NCBI GenBank assembly: GCA_015852425.1
Contig: JAAAIG010000344.1
Span: forward strand, 20,406-37,256
From: Gryganskiella cystojenkinii
Taxonomy: Eukaryota > Mortierellomycota > Mortierellomycetes > Mortierellales > Mortierellaceae
Length of the DNA stretch: 16,851 nt
Direction: 5' to 3'
Shown here one piece after another: positions 1 to 7,924 of the stretch (positions are counted from its first letter, which is position 1; each line of letters opens with the position of its first letter). Under the pieces are notes generated by a model. The model saw nothing but the letters and a program-made list of their open reading frames with translations. It was not told where the DNA came from and searched no databases. The position numbers and the translations under genes were made by a program.

Positions 1-1714
1 AGTCGTCAAGCAATCCTTAGACCGTTTCAGAACGAAGGACTCGAGAACATCATGGGTGCTGCTCCAACAGGTTATGCCAATCTTTTTGCGAATGCCTTCT
101 TAGCGAGCACCTTTGGTCTTCGGGGATTGACTTTCCTAGCCGACATATACTCTGTCTCTTCAACATCCTCGGCCCACAACTGCGAAGACGGTCAGCTCTA
201 CTGTTGTTGGAGCCGATAAGAGCACGTATTACTCTGCAAAAAAATATTGCCAAGGACACCACACTTGACGCACCTGGGTATCTCCAGTCTATTACTGGTG
301 CTGAAGGGGCGCAAAGATGATCTCTCGGAGTTCTTGGATCTGATCACGGTCTTACTCCCGGCCCTGCAGCAGTTTACCGTACGATTACCGGCAAGGACAT
401 ATGCGTGCCTGAGGCTGGCCTTGATTTTGCCGAATCGTTGTCTTACGATCCCGAGCTTGATCGAATTGCAATGCGAATTCGAGATCGAGGACAAGTTGTT
501 ACAGGACCAACTTTTCAAGGCTTTCCAACACTGGAGTAGTGGAATCCTGGACCGAATGGCGAACAGACTCAAGAGTCTTCGTTTACCTACCACGCAATGG
601 CCCCTATCGTTTCTGGTTCCGTTTTTCAGGGGCAGTGTCACGGAATTGGAAACCTAGGGCATACATACCCTGGACAGCGGATGTGACAGATGGCGACCTG
701 ACCGCAGAGGATCCAAGGCGCACTCCGGGAGTCATCTCCGAATATTCAACACGTTACCGTCTCAGTACAGCGACAATCCCACCCAGACGACTATGAGCTC
801 TACCCGCATGATCAATAGGGCTACCAAAGCCTCTTAACCTTGTTCCCCAACGCTGTACTCCGGGCTTGTAGTGATGACAGCAGTGACGACAGTAGCGGCA
901 ATGGCAGGCCAACCGGATCGAATGTCCACGACGTGGCTTGAGATCCTTTATCAGTGATGGGAACATGAACTCAGACAATTACGATATTCACCGGTCCCTG
1001 AGCCTGCACCATTCAAGAACTCTGGAGGTCGTCCTCTGCTATGACTCCTATGTATGGACTGAATCTTTGATACGTCTCGCGGAAGATTGTAAGAACCTCA
1101 GGGCCCTGTACACAACCATGCTCTCGGAGTTCTGCTGGGATTCGTCATAAAATACCGATTCCTTTGAATGGGCATGTACAGGAACACTGAAAACGTTTTT
1201 TCTTCCATTATCTGAACCTCCTCATCACCAAATGATCTGGAGAAGCCCTTCGAATGATCAAAGGAGTAAAAAGCAGACACAGGAGTTTTACAGACGTGTG
1301 GGCCAGTTGACCGAACTTGACGATTTGACCGTGGGACACGACGTTGGAAATCGAGCCTTCCATCACGGATCTCATGCTGGATGATCGAAAAGGCGGTGGT
1401 TACCTTCGACACCTGGCGGGACTCAAGAAATTGAAGCACATTTGCTTCTGGCAACATTTTTGAACGCGTTTAGGTGAAGTCGAGATCGAGTTCATTGCCG
1501 AGCACTGGGTCTCCTTGTGCAAGATGACGTTCCGGACGGATCAATTCTTATTTGTGAGCTCGTTCTTGGACGAGATGTATTGCGGCAAGAATTGAAGCGT
1601 TTACGCCCCGAGATCGAGTTCAACGTTGTCGACGTCTTTCACCTAGAAATCGATGTCTCTCACTTAGAAATCGACGTCCCTCACATAGAAATCGACATCT
1701 CTGATATAGAATAA
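1..1714 (+). pseudogene. Decayed F-box/LRR-type gene, 5' end outside the window
   Basis: I see the leucine-rich part of a fungal F-box/LRR-like protein spread over several frames. Frame 1 carries the first part to about 830, including a segment with LTHLGI and LKSLRLP. In-frame stops occur at 217-219 and 655-657. Frame 2 then carries RTLEVVLCYDSYVW, EDCKNLRAL, the EWAC motif shared with the other F-box genes of this window, and RVGQLTELDDLTVG, with a stop at 1148-1150. Near 1382 the frame changes again to GGYLRHLAGLKKLKHICFW and VEIEFIAEHW, with a stop at 1461-1463. A last shift near 1580 leads to ELKRLRPEIEFN and the end at 1712-1714. The stops and shifts lie inside conserved text, so introns do not explain them. 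The F-box itself is not in view. Intact relatives are thought to recruit substrates to SCF ubiquitin ligases; this copy cannot make a full protein. Confidence 0.75.
1631..1711 (+). repeat. 21-nt tandem repeat (about 3.9 copies) at the end of the decayed F-box gene
   Basis: Four consecutive 7-codon units read DVFHLEI, DVSHLEI, DVPHIEI and DISDIE and are followed directly by the stop at 1712. The first three units are 21 nt long and the last is 18 nt. The unit length is a multiple of three, so the expansion extended the old C-terminus without breaking frame. Confidence 0.85.
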
Positions 1715-1920
1715 CTCAGTTCTCAGTATTGGAGCCTTTTTATATCGTAAAAATATGAATATCAAATTGGCAATGCTTTGTCACTCTATTCTTTGAAAGT
1801 TCGCTTCGAACAGCTTGCTTCATTTACAGGGGTTTTCTTCGAACACTTCTTACGCGTAATCCAACGCTCTCCAAGTCGACAAGTCGAGCGCATGAAACGA
1901 GGCACAACCTATGTTGACTT
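1715..1920. other. AT-rich intergenic spacer
   Basis: This stretch follows the F-box relic. It is AT-rich around 1735-1770. A short direct repeat of the type AAGTCGA occurs near 1873-1885. I see no gene here. Confidence 0.5.
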
Positions 1921-2652
1921 ATGAAGACTTTTACTGAACATTTCTCTCGTTTCTTGGCTTTTTTTCATATGCAAAGGTATTGCTATCTATGCTTCCACAA
2001 GTTGTATTATTCCGCTACGGAGAATTGCAAACGAGTCCAAGCCCTGGTGGCTTCGGGTGATGCAAGTGTCTCTAGATTGCGCTGGAGAATAATGAAGATC
2101 CTGCAAAAAGGTCTGCAACGGTGGTTGAGTAGGCATGTTAAAGTTATACTATTGCTATCTTTTTTCTTGATTTTTTTCTGCGCTCTCTATGTACGATTTA
2201 TGAAAGAAGAGAAGCGGTGGGGAGAGAAGAGGGAAGGTCGAGGGATCCTGCACGCCACGGGCACACGAATGCACAGAGATGGTAAAAATGTTGCAAGAGC
2301 TTGGTGTGAGAATATAAGCCGATACCTATTATTTATGCCCGTGGCTCACGACAATAAGATCAGGGGACAACCCCGATGGGAAACACAAACAAGGGAAAAT
2401 ATCAAGGGACAGCATCAAGGGACAACCCCGAGGGAGATACCAACGGGTAACTCCAAGGGACAACATCAAGGGACAACATCAAGGGATAATATTAAGGGAC
2501 AACAGCAAGGGACAACATCTAGGGACAACATAAAAGGACAACATCAGGGAGGCAACAAAGGACATACCAAGAAACCACACCAAGGACAACACCGGGACCT
2601 GAAAATAAATCCAGGGGCACTGACACGAACAGCAAGGGATTGTAAAATATGA
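1921..2652 (+). CDS. Uncertain ORF: single membrane segment plus repeat-derived basic tail (243 aa)
   Basis: I do not recognise this product. The ATG-started frame encodes an aromatic and basic N-terminus with a few Cys residues, then a strongly hydrophobic stretch at about residues 74-92 (VKVILLLSFFLIFFCALYV) that could be one transmembrane helix. A basic region follows, and then a low-complexity Gln/Gly/Thr/Lys tail at about residues 149-227. The tail has a 13-residue period (GQHQGTTSRDNIK) that comes from a 13-nt DNA minisatellite. That minisatellite has no stop codon in any frame, so the openness of the last third says nothing about coding. The non-repeat part (about 145 codons) is open, but I see no family motif, TATA box or convincing leader. 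It could be a lineage-specific membrane protein or a chance ORF. Confidence 0.25.
   Translation: MKTFTEHFSRFLAFFHMQRYCYLCFHKLYYSATENCKRVQALVASGDASVSRLRWRIMKILQKGLQRWLSRHVKVILLLSFFLIFFCALYVRFMKEEKRWGEKREGRGILHATGTRMHRDGKNVARAWCENISRYLLFMPVAHDNKIRGQPRWETQTRENIKGQHQGTTPREIPTGNSKGQHQGTTSRDNIKGQQQGTTSRDNIKGQHQGGNKGHTKKPHQGQHRDLKINPGALTRTARDCKI
2395..2600 (+). repeat. 13-nt minisatellite, consensus CAAGGGACAACAT
   Basis: About a dozen consecutive units are visible. The cleanest run is about 2454-2531; spacing between CAAGGG starts, for example 2467 and 2480, is exactly 13 nt. Units decay toward both ends (GGGACAACCCC near 2365 and 2411; AAGGACAACACC near 2583). Because 13 is not a multiple of three, three units give one 13-residue protein period. 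Confidence 0.85.
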
Positions 2653-3142
2653 ACAAGGAAGGGATGCAGGAAGGGGTCGAAACTATCAGTTAGGAATTTT
2701 CTGGTATGCTTTTGTCTCAGAAACACTCTTTTTGGTAGCAGTGACAACTGGCTTGTACCAGCCAAGTATGCCAAACGATGTTGCTTTTATCATTCGCTCG
2801 CTTGTGCGAATCAAGTTTTATAGTACCATAGTACCTAAACAGTCTGAACCTTAGTATGGCTTGTTTATTATGCCTCCCCCTTGCCCTTACTTTCGTACTT
2901 TCCTTCTCAGCCCTCGTTACCATTTTACACCTCGCTCTTTACTTGTGCCCCACCTTTTCAAGCGATCTTTCTATCTTGACTCCGAACTTACCACTCTCCA
3001 CCATCCAGTTTGAGCTCTCTTTCTATTCGTCTTGTTTGTCTTTTTCCCATAAAACTGGAGGCAGTTCCTTCTTATTTTTCAGTATTTATCCTCACACTCT
3101 CAACTCCAAAAAACCTACCACCAACGATTTAATTCTATCACC
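2653..3142 (+). promoter_or_regulatory. Promoter and CT-rich leader of the cupredoxin gene
   Basis: About 490 nt without a credible gene. From 2865 on the top strand is strongly C/T-rich, as in many fungal promoters and leaders. A TATA-like CATAAAA lies at 3048-3054, about 90 nt before the ATG. The start context TATCACCATG is a good Kozak-type site. Open frames here contain only low-complexity Leu/Ser/Pro text. Confidence 0.5.
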
Positions 3143-3703
3143 ATGCGTTTCTCCACCCTTTCCATTGTTTGCGCGATTTTTATCCCCGCGCTTGCTGTTG
3201 CTGCCGAGCCCAAGACTGTTGACATTATAATGACCGAGATCCCGGGCGTGTACGACGACGACTTTTTCCCCGTCAGGCTCGGCCCCAGATTCGAGCCTCC
3301 CAGTGTTGTCATTAATGTTGGCGATACCGTTAGATGGACCAACAGGGGCGTGTTTCCCCATACTGTCGATGAAGGAAAGGACTGTGTCGACATTGCCGAC
3401 CGTATCCTAGCCGGCAACCAGTCCTTCACGAGCAGATCAACGTTCCCATTAACGGCAGGAGGAGTAACGCCTGCTGTAGGAGTCTTTGAACACAAGTTTG
3501 AACAGGCCGGCGAATTTACGTACTTCTGTTTGCCCCATTGTGCAGGATCAATTCTACCCAAGGACTTCCCCAAGGGCCTCCTCCAGGGCCTCCTCGAGGG
3601 CCTCCCTAAGGGTCCCGTCAAGGACCTCCTCAAGAGCCTCATCAAGGGCCTCCCCGAGGGCCTCCCGATCGGCCCCATGAGAGGAACAGTCATTGTCCAG
3701 TAG
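3143..3703 (+). CDS. Secreted cupredoxin (plastocyanin-like) with a repeat-expanded copper loop, 186 aa
   Basis: This is a predicted extracellular blue-copper protein. Residues 1-20 form a signal peptide (MRFSTLSIVC, then a hydrophobic core and AVAA). The cupredoxin domain follows, with VVINVGDTVRWTN at about 55-67 and the first copper ligand His73 in FPHTVDE. The C-terminal ligand loop has FTYFCLPHC (Cys129, His132), and Met179 lies in the final GPMRGTVIVQ strand. Cys81 and Cys133 could form a disulphide near the metal site, as in phytocyanins. Family members usually have about four residues between the second His and the Met; here there are 46. Ten tetrapeptide units (such as KGLL, QGLL, EGLP) fill residues 140-179, and the axial Met is the last residue of the tenth. 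There is no GPI-type hydrophobic C-terminus, so it is probably soluble in the wall or medium. It appears to be single-exon. The copper assignment rests on motifs; the physiological partner is unknown. Confidence 0.85.
   Translation: MRFSTLSIVCAIFIPALAVAAEPKTVDIIMTEIPGVYDDDFFPVRLGPRFEPPSVVINVGDTVRWTNRGVFPHTVDEGKDCVDIADRILAGNQSFTSRSTFPLTAGGVTPAVGVFEHKFEQAGEFTYFCLPHCAGSILPKDFPKGLLQGLLEGLPKGPVKDLLKSLIKGLPEGLPIGPMRGTVIVQ
3560..3679 (+). repeat. 12-nt in-frame tandem repeat, 10 units, inside the cupredoxin gene
   Basis: Units resemble AAGGGCCTCCTC and encode [KQE]-G-L-[LP]. Ten units fill exactly 120 nt, from Lys140 to the copper-ligand Met179. Internal substitutions (KGPV, KSLI, IGPM) show that the units have had time to diverge. 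The opposite strand is also open across the repeat, which is a by-product of the 12-nt unit. Confidence 0.85.
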
Positions 3704-4105
3704 AAGAACAGTATCCACTCTCCTTTCCTCCACCATCATCATCCTTCAAGTCCGCAGTGAGCTAGGAGTAATAAAACGTTAGTCTGCTCCGCAGTGTGCG
3801 AGCAGTAACAAAACTGAGTCCGTTTTGGAGTATCGAAAGTCAGTCCGTGAGGAGTAAACGTGAGCACGTAGTGTAGTTACCAAGCGAAAGTCCACAATAT
3901 GCTACGAGCAAAAAGTCATTCGTCCGCAGCGCACTCAGAGGCACCCATCAGAGCTGACCGCGTTTTACCTGCAGGACAATCAGATCAAACGGAAAAGGGC
4001 CTTGGCGCTGATTGTAGCCCTCAAGATGAATTCGACCTACACAATTGACTTGTAAAAATTTTGGGCTCCTCATTTTTTATCAAAACTCTGCGGTTGGGCA
4101 CAGCG
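3704..4105 (+). other. Cupredoxin 3' UTR and spacer with degenerate ~30-nt repeats
   Basis: After the stop codon there is an AATAAA at 3770-3775. Between about 3749 and 3930 the sequence repeats a loose motif of the form AGTCCG...GAGTAA(C)AAAACG several times with variable spacing (for example near 3749, 3781, 3820 and 3850). I find no gene up to 4105. Confidence 0.45.
3770..3775 (+). terminator. Probable polyadenylation signal AATAAA of the cupredoxin gene
   Basis: A canonical AATAAA lies 66 nt downstream of the cupredoxin stop codon on the same strand, a normal distance for a fungal mRNA 3' end. Confidence 0.55.
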
Positions 4106-4129
4106 TTTTTTTTTTTTTTTTTTTTTTTT
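4106..4129. repeat. Homopolymer of 24 T
   Basis: An uninterrupted T24 run that ends about 80 nt left of the first recognisable base of the dispersed repeat at 4210. Read on the minus strand it is A24, which could be an old poly(A) tail of a retrosequence or simple slippage; nothing else supports a retrosequence. Confidence 0.8.
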
Positions 4130-4209
4130 GCTTTTTCAGTCCCGTAATCGTTTCTTGAACCATGTTCACAGAGACTCGGCGAGATTTCCACCACGTTACT
4201 GGGAAACTG

Positions 4210-5015
4210 TCGTTCCCTCTTCCTAGGGTCGATGACTACGAATATGGCGCTATTTTTTGTTGTCATCTCTGTTGAGTACATGTATGTCCTTAGACCCAAC
4301 CGTGGCCCCATAGATCGATCTATTGGGTGTAATCGGTTCACGATCAAGCGTGGGCTCCCAGTAGTTGGAAAGGAGAACTCGTCGCTCCTGAGCTGTTATC
4401 CCGCTGTGTATCTCTCAGAATGGTGGAATCACGATATCGCCATCAGACAAGAGAGGAAGAGGGGATGCCGGCCTTCCAGTTATATGTTCCTGGCTTTAAG
4501 CTTGTGGAGCTTTCTTGTCAGCTAACATCAACGGAAAGGTCCTCGTCGTTGGTATTGTCCATGACATGGGTTGAGAACAAGGAAATATTCAGTCAATGGA
4601 GTGATCGTTTTTGTAGATGGCTCGCATGCGCAAAAAGTGTATCAGCACGCGAGTAAGGAGAAATTTGTACGAACTCTTGGGGCTCTCCATACGCTTTCCT
4701 TCGAAACCACTCTTCCCTTCCGGCACACATCGTGCACATCCTTGCTGATCAAGCATTCTCTTTTCCACCTCTCCTCTCTCTCTCTCGGCATCGTTTTGCC
4801 ACCAGTGCCTTCTTCCTTCTCCTTTGACAACCTTGACTGCGCATACGCCTTCATGCCCGTATTCCTTGCATCAGCCACTGTCGCCACCTTACCGACAATA
4901 GTCCCACGCTCTCTGCGTTTGCTCTCTCGCTCTCTCTGTTTCAATTCACTCTTACTCGACATCTTGACGCTTTATTCTGTCGTGATGCTTGAATACACAA
5001 TCATCTTACTGTAAC
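4210..5015 (+). repeat. Dispersed repeat, left segment (inverted relative to 15550-16330)
   Basis: This stretch matches the reverse complement of about 16330-15540 along its length. Examples are GTCGATGAC near 4228, TCATCTCTGTTGA near 4263, ATAGATCGATCTATTG at 4310-4325, and CTCGACATCTTGACGCTTTATT at 4957-4978. By eye it is diverged but collinear, with small indels. No frame is kept open in both copies. It is either an old transposable element or one arm of an inverted duplication; I recognise no transposase or reverse transcriptase. Confidence 0.75.
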
Positions 5016-5102
5016 TTTTCTCTCATTCACTTGGTTTCTCGTTCACTCTGATCCTGTCCTCTTCTTCCTCTGCCCCGATTTTGTTGTATAAACCAGCCTC
5101 GG

Positions 5103-5108
5103 TTTATT
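5103..5108 (-). terminator. Possible polyadenylation signal of the redoxin gene
   Basis: TTTATT on the plus strand reads AATAAA on the minus strand, about 180 nt beyond the redoxin stop codon. No nearer canonical signal is visible. Confidence 0.35.
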
Positions 5109-5147
5109 ACAAATTAGTAGAGGCATTGAACGAGAAATTAAGTCGAT

Positions 5148-5226
5148 GTCGGATAACAAATAAGAGAGTATTGGACGACAAATAAGAGAATCCGACGACA
5201 AACAAAGGCTGTCGGACCGAACGACA
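5148..5226. repeat. Imperfect ~20-nt tandem repeats downstream of the redoxin gene
   Basis: Three to four degenerate units are visible (GGATAACAAATAAGAGAG, GGACGACAAATAAGAGAA, CGACGACAAACAAAGGC), in the 3' flank of the minus-strand redoxin gene. Confidence 0.6.
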
Positions 5227-5285
5227 TATAGACAGTTCCCACCATCTACTGATCCACTGCCAACTATCAGCGTTCAATTCGACGG

Positions 5286-6156
5286 TCATTTCTTTGAGGC
5301 CTTCGCTGCAGCTTCCTCCAGGAGAATTTTAAACGCCGAGTTTCCTGGATGCCCAAACGATTCAATCACGTTGTTGACTATAATGAAAGCAGACGGGATA
5401 CCTAGGGCTTCACTTGGCTCATGGATATCTAGTGCATACAAATATAGACATCAGAACATTAGAGGTGTGTGTGAGAGCGAAAGAGAGAGAACGAGATAGA
5501 ATGCATGCATACTCTTTAGCAACGATTCATTCTTGTCAAGCACGACCGTGTAGTCCATTGATTGGTGGTTTTGAACAAACTCGCGAATTTTCTAGCATTT
5601 GACACCAAAAATGACGGATGGGCAACACACGCTATGTTAGAGGAATAATTTTACTTGGAGTGTTACCTCAACGTTTCAATGAGAAGAAAATACCTCCTCA
5701 TTAGCCTTTCCTTGTTCCCATGTTGCGCCAATGATAGTAAAATCCACGTTCATATATCGACGCTGCAACTCGGACAAGCGAGGAATACTTTTTAGGTATA
5801 CAAAGAATGTAAATGAGTGGACTGAACGTTTTTCCGTGCTATATTCGAGCTTTGCCAGACGTACTCACCTATCAACACAAGGAGGACACCAGCTGTGCAT
5901 TGCAGGCGGAAATATTCAAACACGGTTAGTAATGACAAAAATTTGATCATCGATGCTGCACGCCCTTGGTCCCTGGGAACGCTGTCTCAGAAACGCACAA
6001 GCTATCAATCACAGTGGTGACTTACGTGGTCCAAAATTCCAGGACAGTAACCTTAGTGCGACCTTCCTGGATAGGACCACCTACAGTTGTGGAGGGATCC
6101 CCCTTAAGAACCAAGAAATTGTCGATGAATGGGACTACAGATCCGACCGACATCAT
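5286..6156 (-). CDS. Redoxin/thioredoxin-fold protein with WCPPC active site, 156 aa, five exons
   Basis: Reconstructed from splice sites. Exons on the minus strand are 6156-6026, 5892-5869, 5787-5694, 5591-5513 and 5428-5286, giving 471 nt in total and an open 156-residue frame. Introns begin GTAAGT, GTGAGT, GTATTT and GTATGC and end in AG; intron 1 has a perfect TACTAAC branch site. The protein begins MMSVGSVVPF and has the FW-T-T-WCPPC segment (Cys46, Cys49) typical of TlpA/AhpC-TSA-like redoxins. After that come SIPRLSELQ, the strand VDFTIIGATW, MDYTVVLDKN, and GIPSAFIIV with the expected cis-Pro121, then a GHPGN turn and a C-terminal helix. It probably catalyses thiol-disulphide exchange in the cytosol; I see no signal peptide in the form starting at 6156. 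The upstream in-frame ATG at 6264 adds 36 residues with no redoxin character, so I chose 6156 (6153 is equally possible). Confidence 0.85.
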
Positions 6157-6319
6157 ATAAAAGTCAATGTTGAGTCGAATAGAGGAGTTTGGAGGTGGGA
6201 ATGAATGAAAGAGTGTAAAAACAGAAGAGTTTAGAAGACTGGCGCAAAAGTGAGGGCCAACCACATTTTCTATTTTAACGATTTTTTTTTGGGGGGAAAA
6301 ACCATTCCATCGTCGTCTT
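6157..6319. other. 5' flank of the redoxin gene
   Basis: This holds the presumed promoter of the minus-strand redoxin gene, including a T10/G6 homopolymer stretch near 6282-6297. I see no canonical TATA box. Confidence 0.35.
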
Positions 6320-7180
6320 CTTCACAGTTTCCAATGAGGGATTCTCTGGCATGTGGGTAACACAATGAGTATTGTGGTCTGCTTCTCTAGTGGATAACCA
6401 GCCCTCCTCAACAATTGAAAATTGAGTTATCTTTTTGCCCAGTTTGTGCGACCAAAAGTTGCGGCCGCGAACCTTTTGCTGTACTTTACAGTAGTCTACT
6501 GTACAGCCGAAATAAAAAAGAAAACGACAAACTGCTTAAGTTTCGCATGAATCAAAATTATGGACCAACTCTCAGAAGGCTTTCCGGAGGCGGAACTTGC
6601 TTGTTTTTTGATGGGAGAAATACAAACTAAACTATTGTACACACCAGGGCTGAAAGACACTAATTTGATGCATCGACTCTTCACAATTTCCAATGAGGAA
6701 ATGTGTGTAACACAGCGAGTATTATGGTTTGCTTCTCTGCACTAGCGGATAAACAGCCGTCCTCAAAAATTGAGAATTGAGCTCTCTTTTTGTCCACTTT
6801 GTGCGACCAAAAAATGCGCCGCGAACTCTTTCGCTGTACAAATGCAGGAGTCAAAAAAAGATTACGACAAACGTGCTCAAGTTTTACTATGAATTTAAAG
6901 TGTGGACCGGCTCCCGGAAGGCCATCCCGAGGTCAAACCTAGCTTGTTTGAGATGGGAGAAAAAACACACTAAACCAGCAGACCAGCGACAAACTTACTC
7001 CGTACAAAGAAAGTTCGCGGGAGACCATCATTTCAAACACGAAAGCAGTCCTCGCGTTCCACAAAGAATAACGTCTCACTCGCCGCATATTCAGCTTTCA
7101 AATTTTTTTGAGGAGGGCCGTTTGTAACGCAGGGAGTATTGTGCTCTGTTTCTTTCGTGGATGAATAAATAATCTTGACT
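6320..7180 (+). repeat. Tandem array with a unit of about 350-415 bp, with inverted end motifs
   Basis: Two long copies and a partial third share segments in the same order. GTAACAC..GAGTATT..TCT..GTGGATA occurs near 6357, 6707 and 7124. CAGCC(C/G)TCCTCAA..AATTG..TTGTGCGACCAAAA occurs from 6399 and 6754. GACAAAC..GCTCAAGTTT is shared near 6525 and 6865, and GGCGGAACTTGCTTGTTT resembles GGTCAAACCTAGCTTGTTT. The sequence TTTTTTTGAGGAGGGCCG at 7103-7120 is the reverse complement of the CGGCCCTCCTCAAAA type of left motif. The inner unit therefore has inverted termini, with TA dinucleotides at 6750-6751 and 7125-7126. This could be a tandemly duplicated MITE-like element, but no transposase is present. 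No frame is conserved. Confidence 0.7.
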
Positions 7181-7190
7181 CTTAAAAAAC

Positions 7191-7198
7191 TATTTAAA
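7191..7198 (+). promoter_or_regulatory. TATA-like box TATTTAAA
   Basis: It lies at the end of the tandem array, about 70-80 nt before the signal-peptide coding sequence at 7265, with a C/T-rich stretch between (7220-7262). Confidence 0.4.
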
Positions 7199-7264
7199 CC
7201 CTGCCTTCGGAATCATCATAGTTTTTTCTTCTCAGATCATTCACCCTTCCTTTCATCCTCACCC

Positions 7265-7411
7265 GAAATTTTCAAGCGCACCAGTCTCGCCGTTCTCCTC
7301 CTTGCCGTTCTGGCTGTCATCGTTCCTTCCGTCAGTGCGTACCCCAAATACTACGATGAGAACGGCATTCAGTACAGATGCCCTGACCCAACAGAGGTCC
7401 GCCCCGAGTAA
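7265..7411 (+). pseudogene. Small secreted-peptide gene without an ATG (relic or unusual start)
   Basis: The frame reads EIFKRTSLAVLLLAVLAV, continues with IVPSVSA, then a short mature part (YPKYYDENGIQYRCPDPTE) and the stop at 7409-7411. The first part is a textbook signal peptide with a likely cut after SVSA, leaving a 23-residue peptide with one Cys. No ATG exists in this frame after the stop at 7166-7168. At the expected start, about 7262-7267, the DNA reads CCCGAA. A TATA-like box and CT-rich leader precede it, so either the start codon was lost, a non-AUG codon is used, or a 5' exon is spliced in (a pyrimidine-rich TTTTTTCTTCTCAG acceptor-like site ends at 7236). I do not recognise the peptide family. 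Confidence 0.5.
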
Positions 7412-7413
7412 AT

Positions 7414-7452
7414 GTAAGTTGATCGTATTTTTTCATTGACGTTACTGAACAG
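7414..7452 (+). other. Possible short intron just after the small secreted ORF
   Basis: A perfect GTAAGT donor starts 3 nt after the stop codon. A branch-like TTACTGAAC and an ACAG acceptor lie within 39 nt. If used, it is a 3' UTR intron. It supports the view that this was once an expressed gene. Confidence 0.35.
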
Positions 7453-7924
7453 GGGGTAGGTCCAAGATGAAACCATGAAATTATGAAGAAGCAAAGACGA
7501 CAATGAGAACGAGGATGCACGCTCATCTGATACCCTCATACCCTCTCTAACACTCAATCTCTTCCTTCTTCATCCATGTCTACTCACATTCGCTCTCCCT
7601 TTGATCTCCTCGTTCACTTCTTCTTTTATATTCACTAGCATTCAGCCTCGGCTTAGCTGTCAGTTACGTTAACTGCAGACAGTATAATGATATCTGGCAG
7701 ATGTACCGGATCCAAGAAAATCGCCATTGTTGGTATTTTCAGCTTCCTTTTTTCACATCCGTCAATTTATTTACTGTTGCACTTAGTAGATTTGAAAGTA
7801 GCGAAAGGATAGAGGCGGCACTCGAAGATGTATTGCATAAAATCACTTCAGGTTTACACTTTTATTCGTGTCTCCGTCTGTAATTATTGAGCCTCTGGCC
7901 TATTCCATGTTCCGTTCGCTTCTC
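7453..7924. other. Spacer without a recognisable gene
   Basis: The stretch is C/T-rich at 7530-7640. The segment TCGTTCACTTCTTC..CAGCCTCGGCTTA (about 7605-7663) resembles TCGTTCACTCTG..CAGCCTCGGTTTA at about 5039-5107. I find no credible ORF, tRNA or other gene. Confidence 0.4.

Noticed and set aside
198..641. 147-codon minus-strand open frame at the left end
   Set aside because: The plus strand carries the leucine-rich F-box-type text here; the minus frame has no family character.
2856..3230. 124-codon plus-strand frame running into the cupredoxin start
   Set aside because: It is in another frame from the cupredoxin and consists of the CT-rich leader read as Leu/Ser/Pro.
3115..3693. 192-codon open frame on the minus strand across the cupredoxin gene
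   Set aside because: It is a shadow: the plus strand has a signal peptide and copper-ligand motifs, while the minus frame is low-complexity Arg/Pro/Leu text created by the 12-nt repeat.
4571..5014. 147-codon plus-strand frame with many Leu/Ser
   Set aside because: It lies in the dispersed repeat, is C/T-rich low complexity, and is not kept open in the matching copy near 15550-16000.
5731..6204. Plus-strand frames over the redoxin locus
   Set aside because: The minus strand gives a coherent five-exon redoxin with correct splice sites; the plus frames are shadows.
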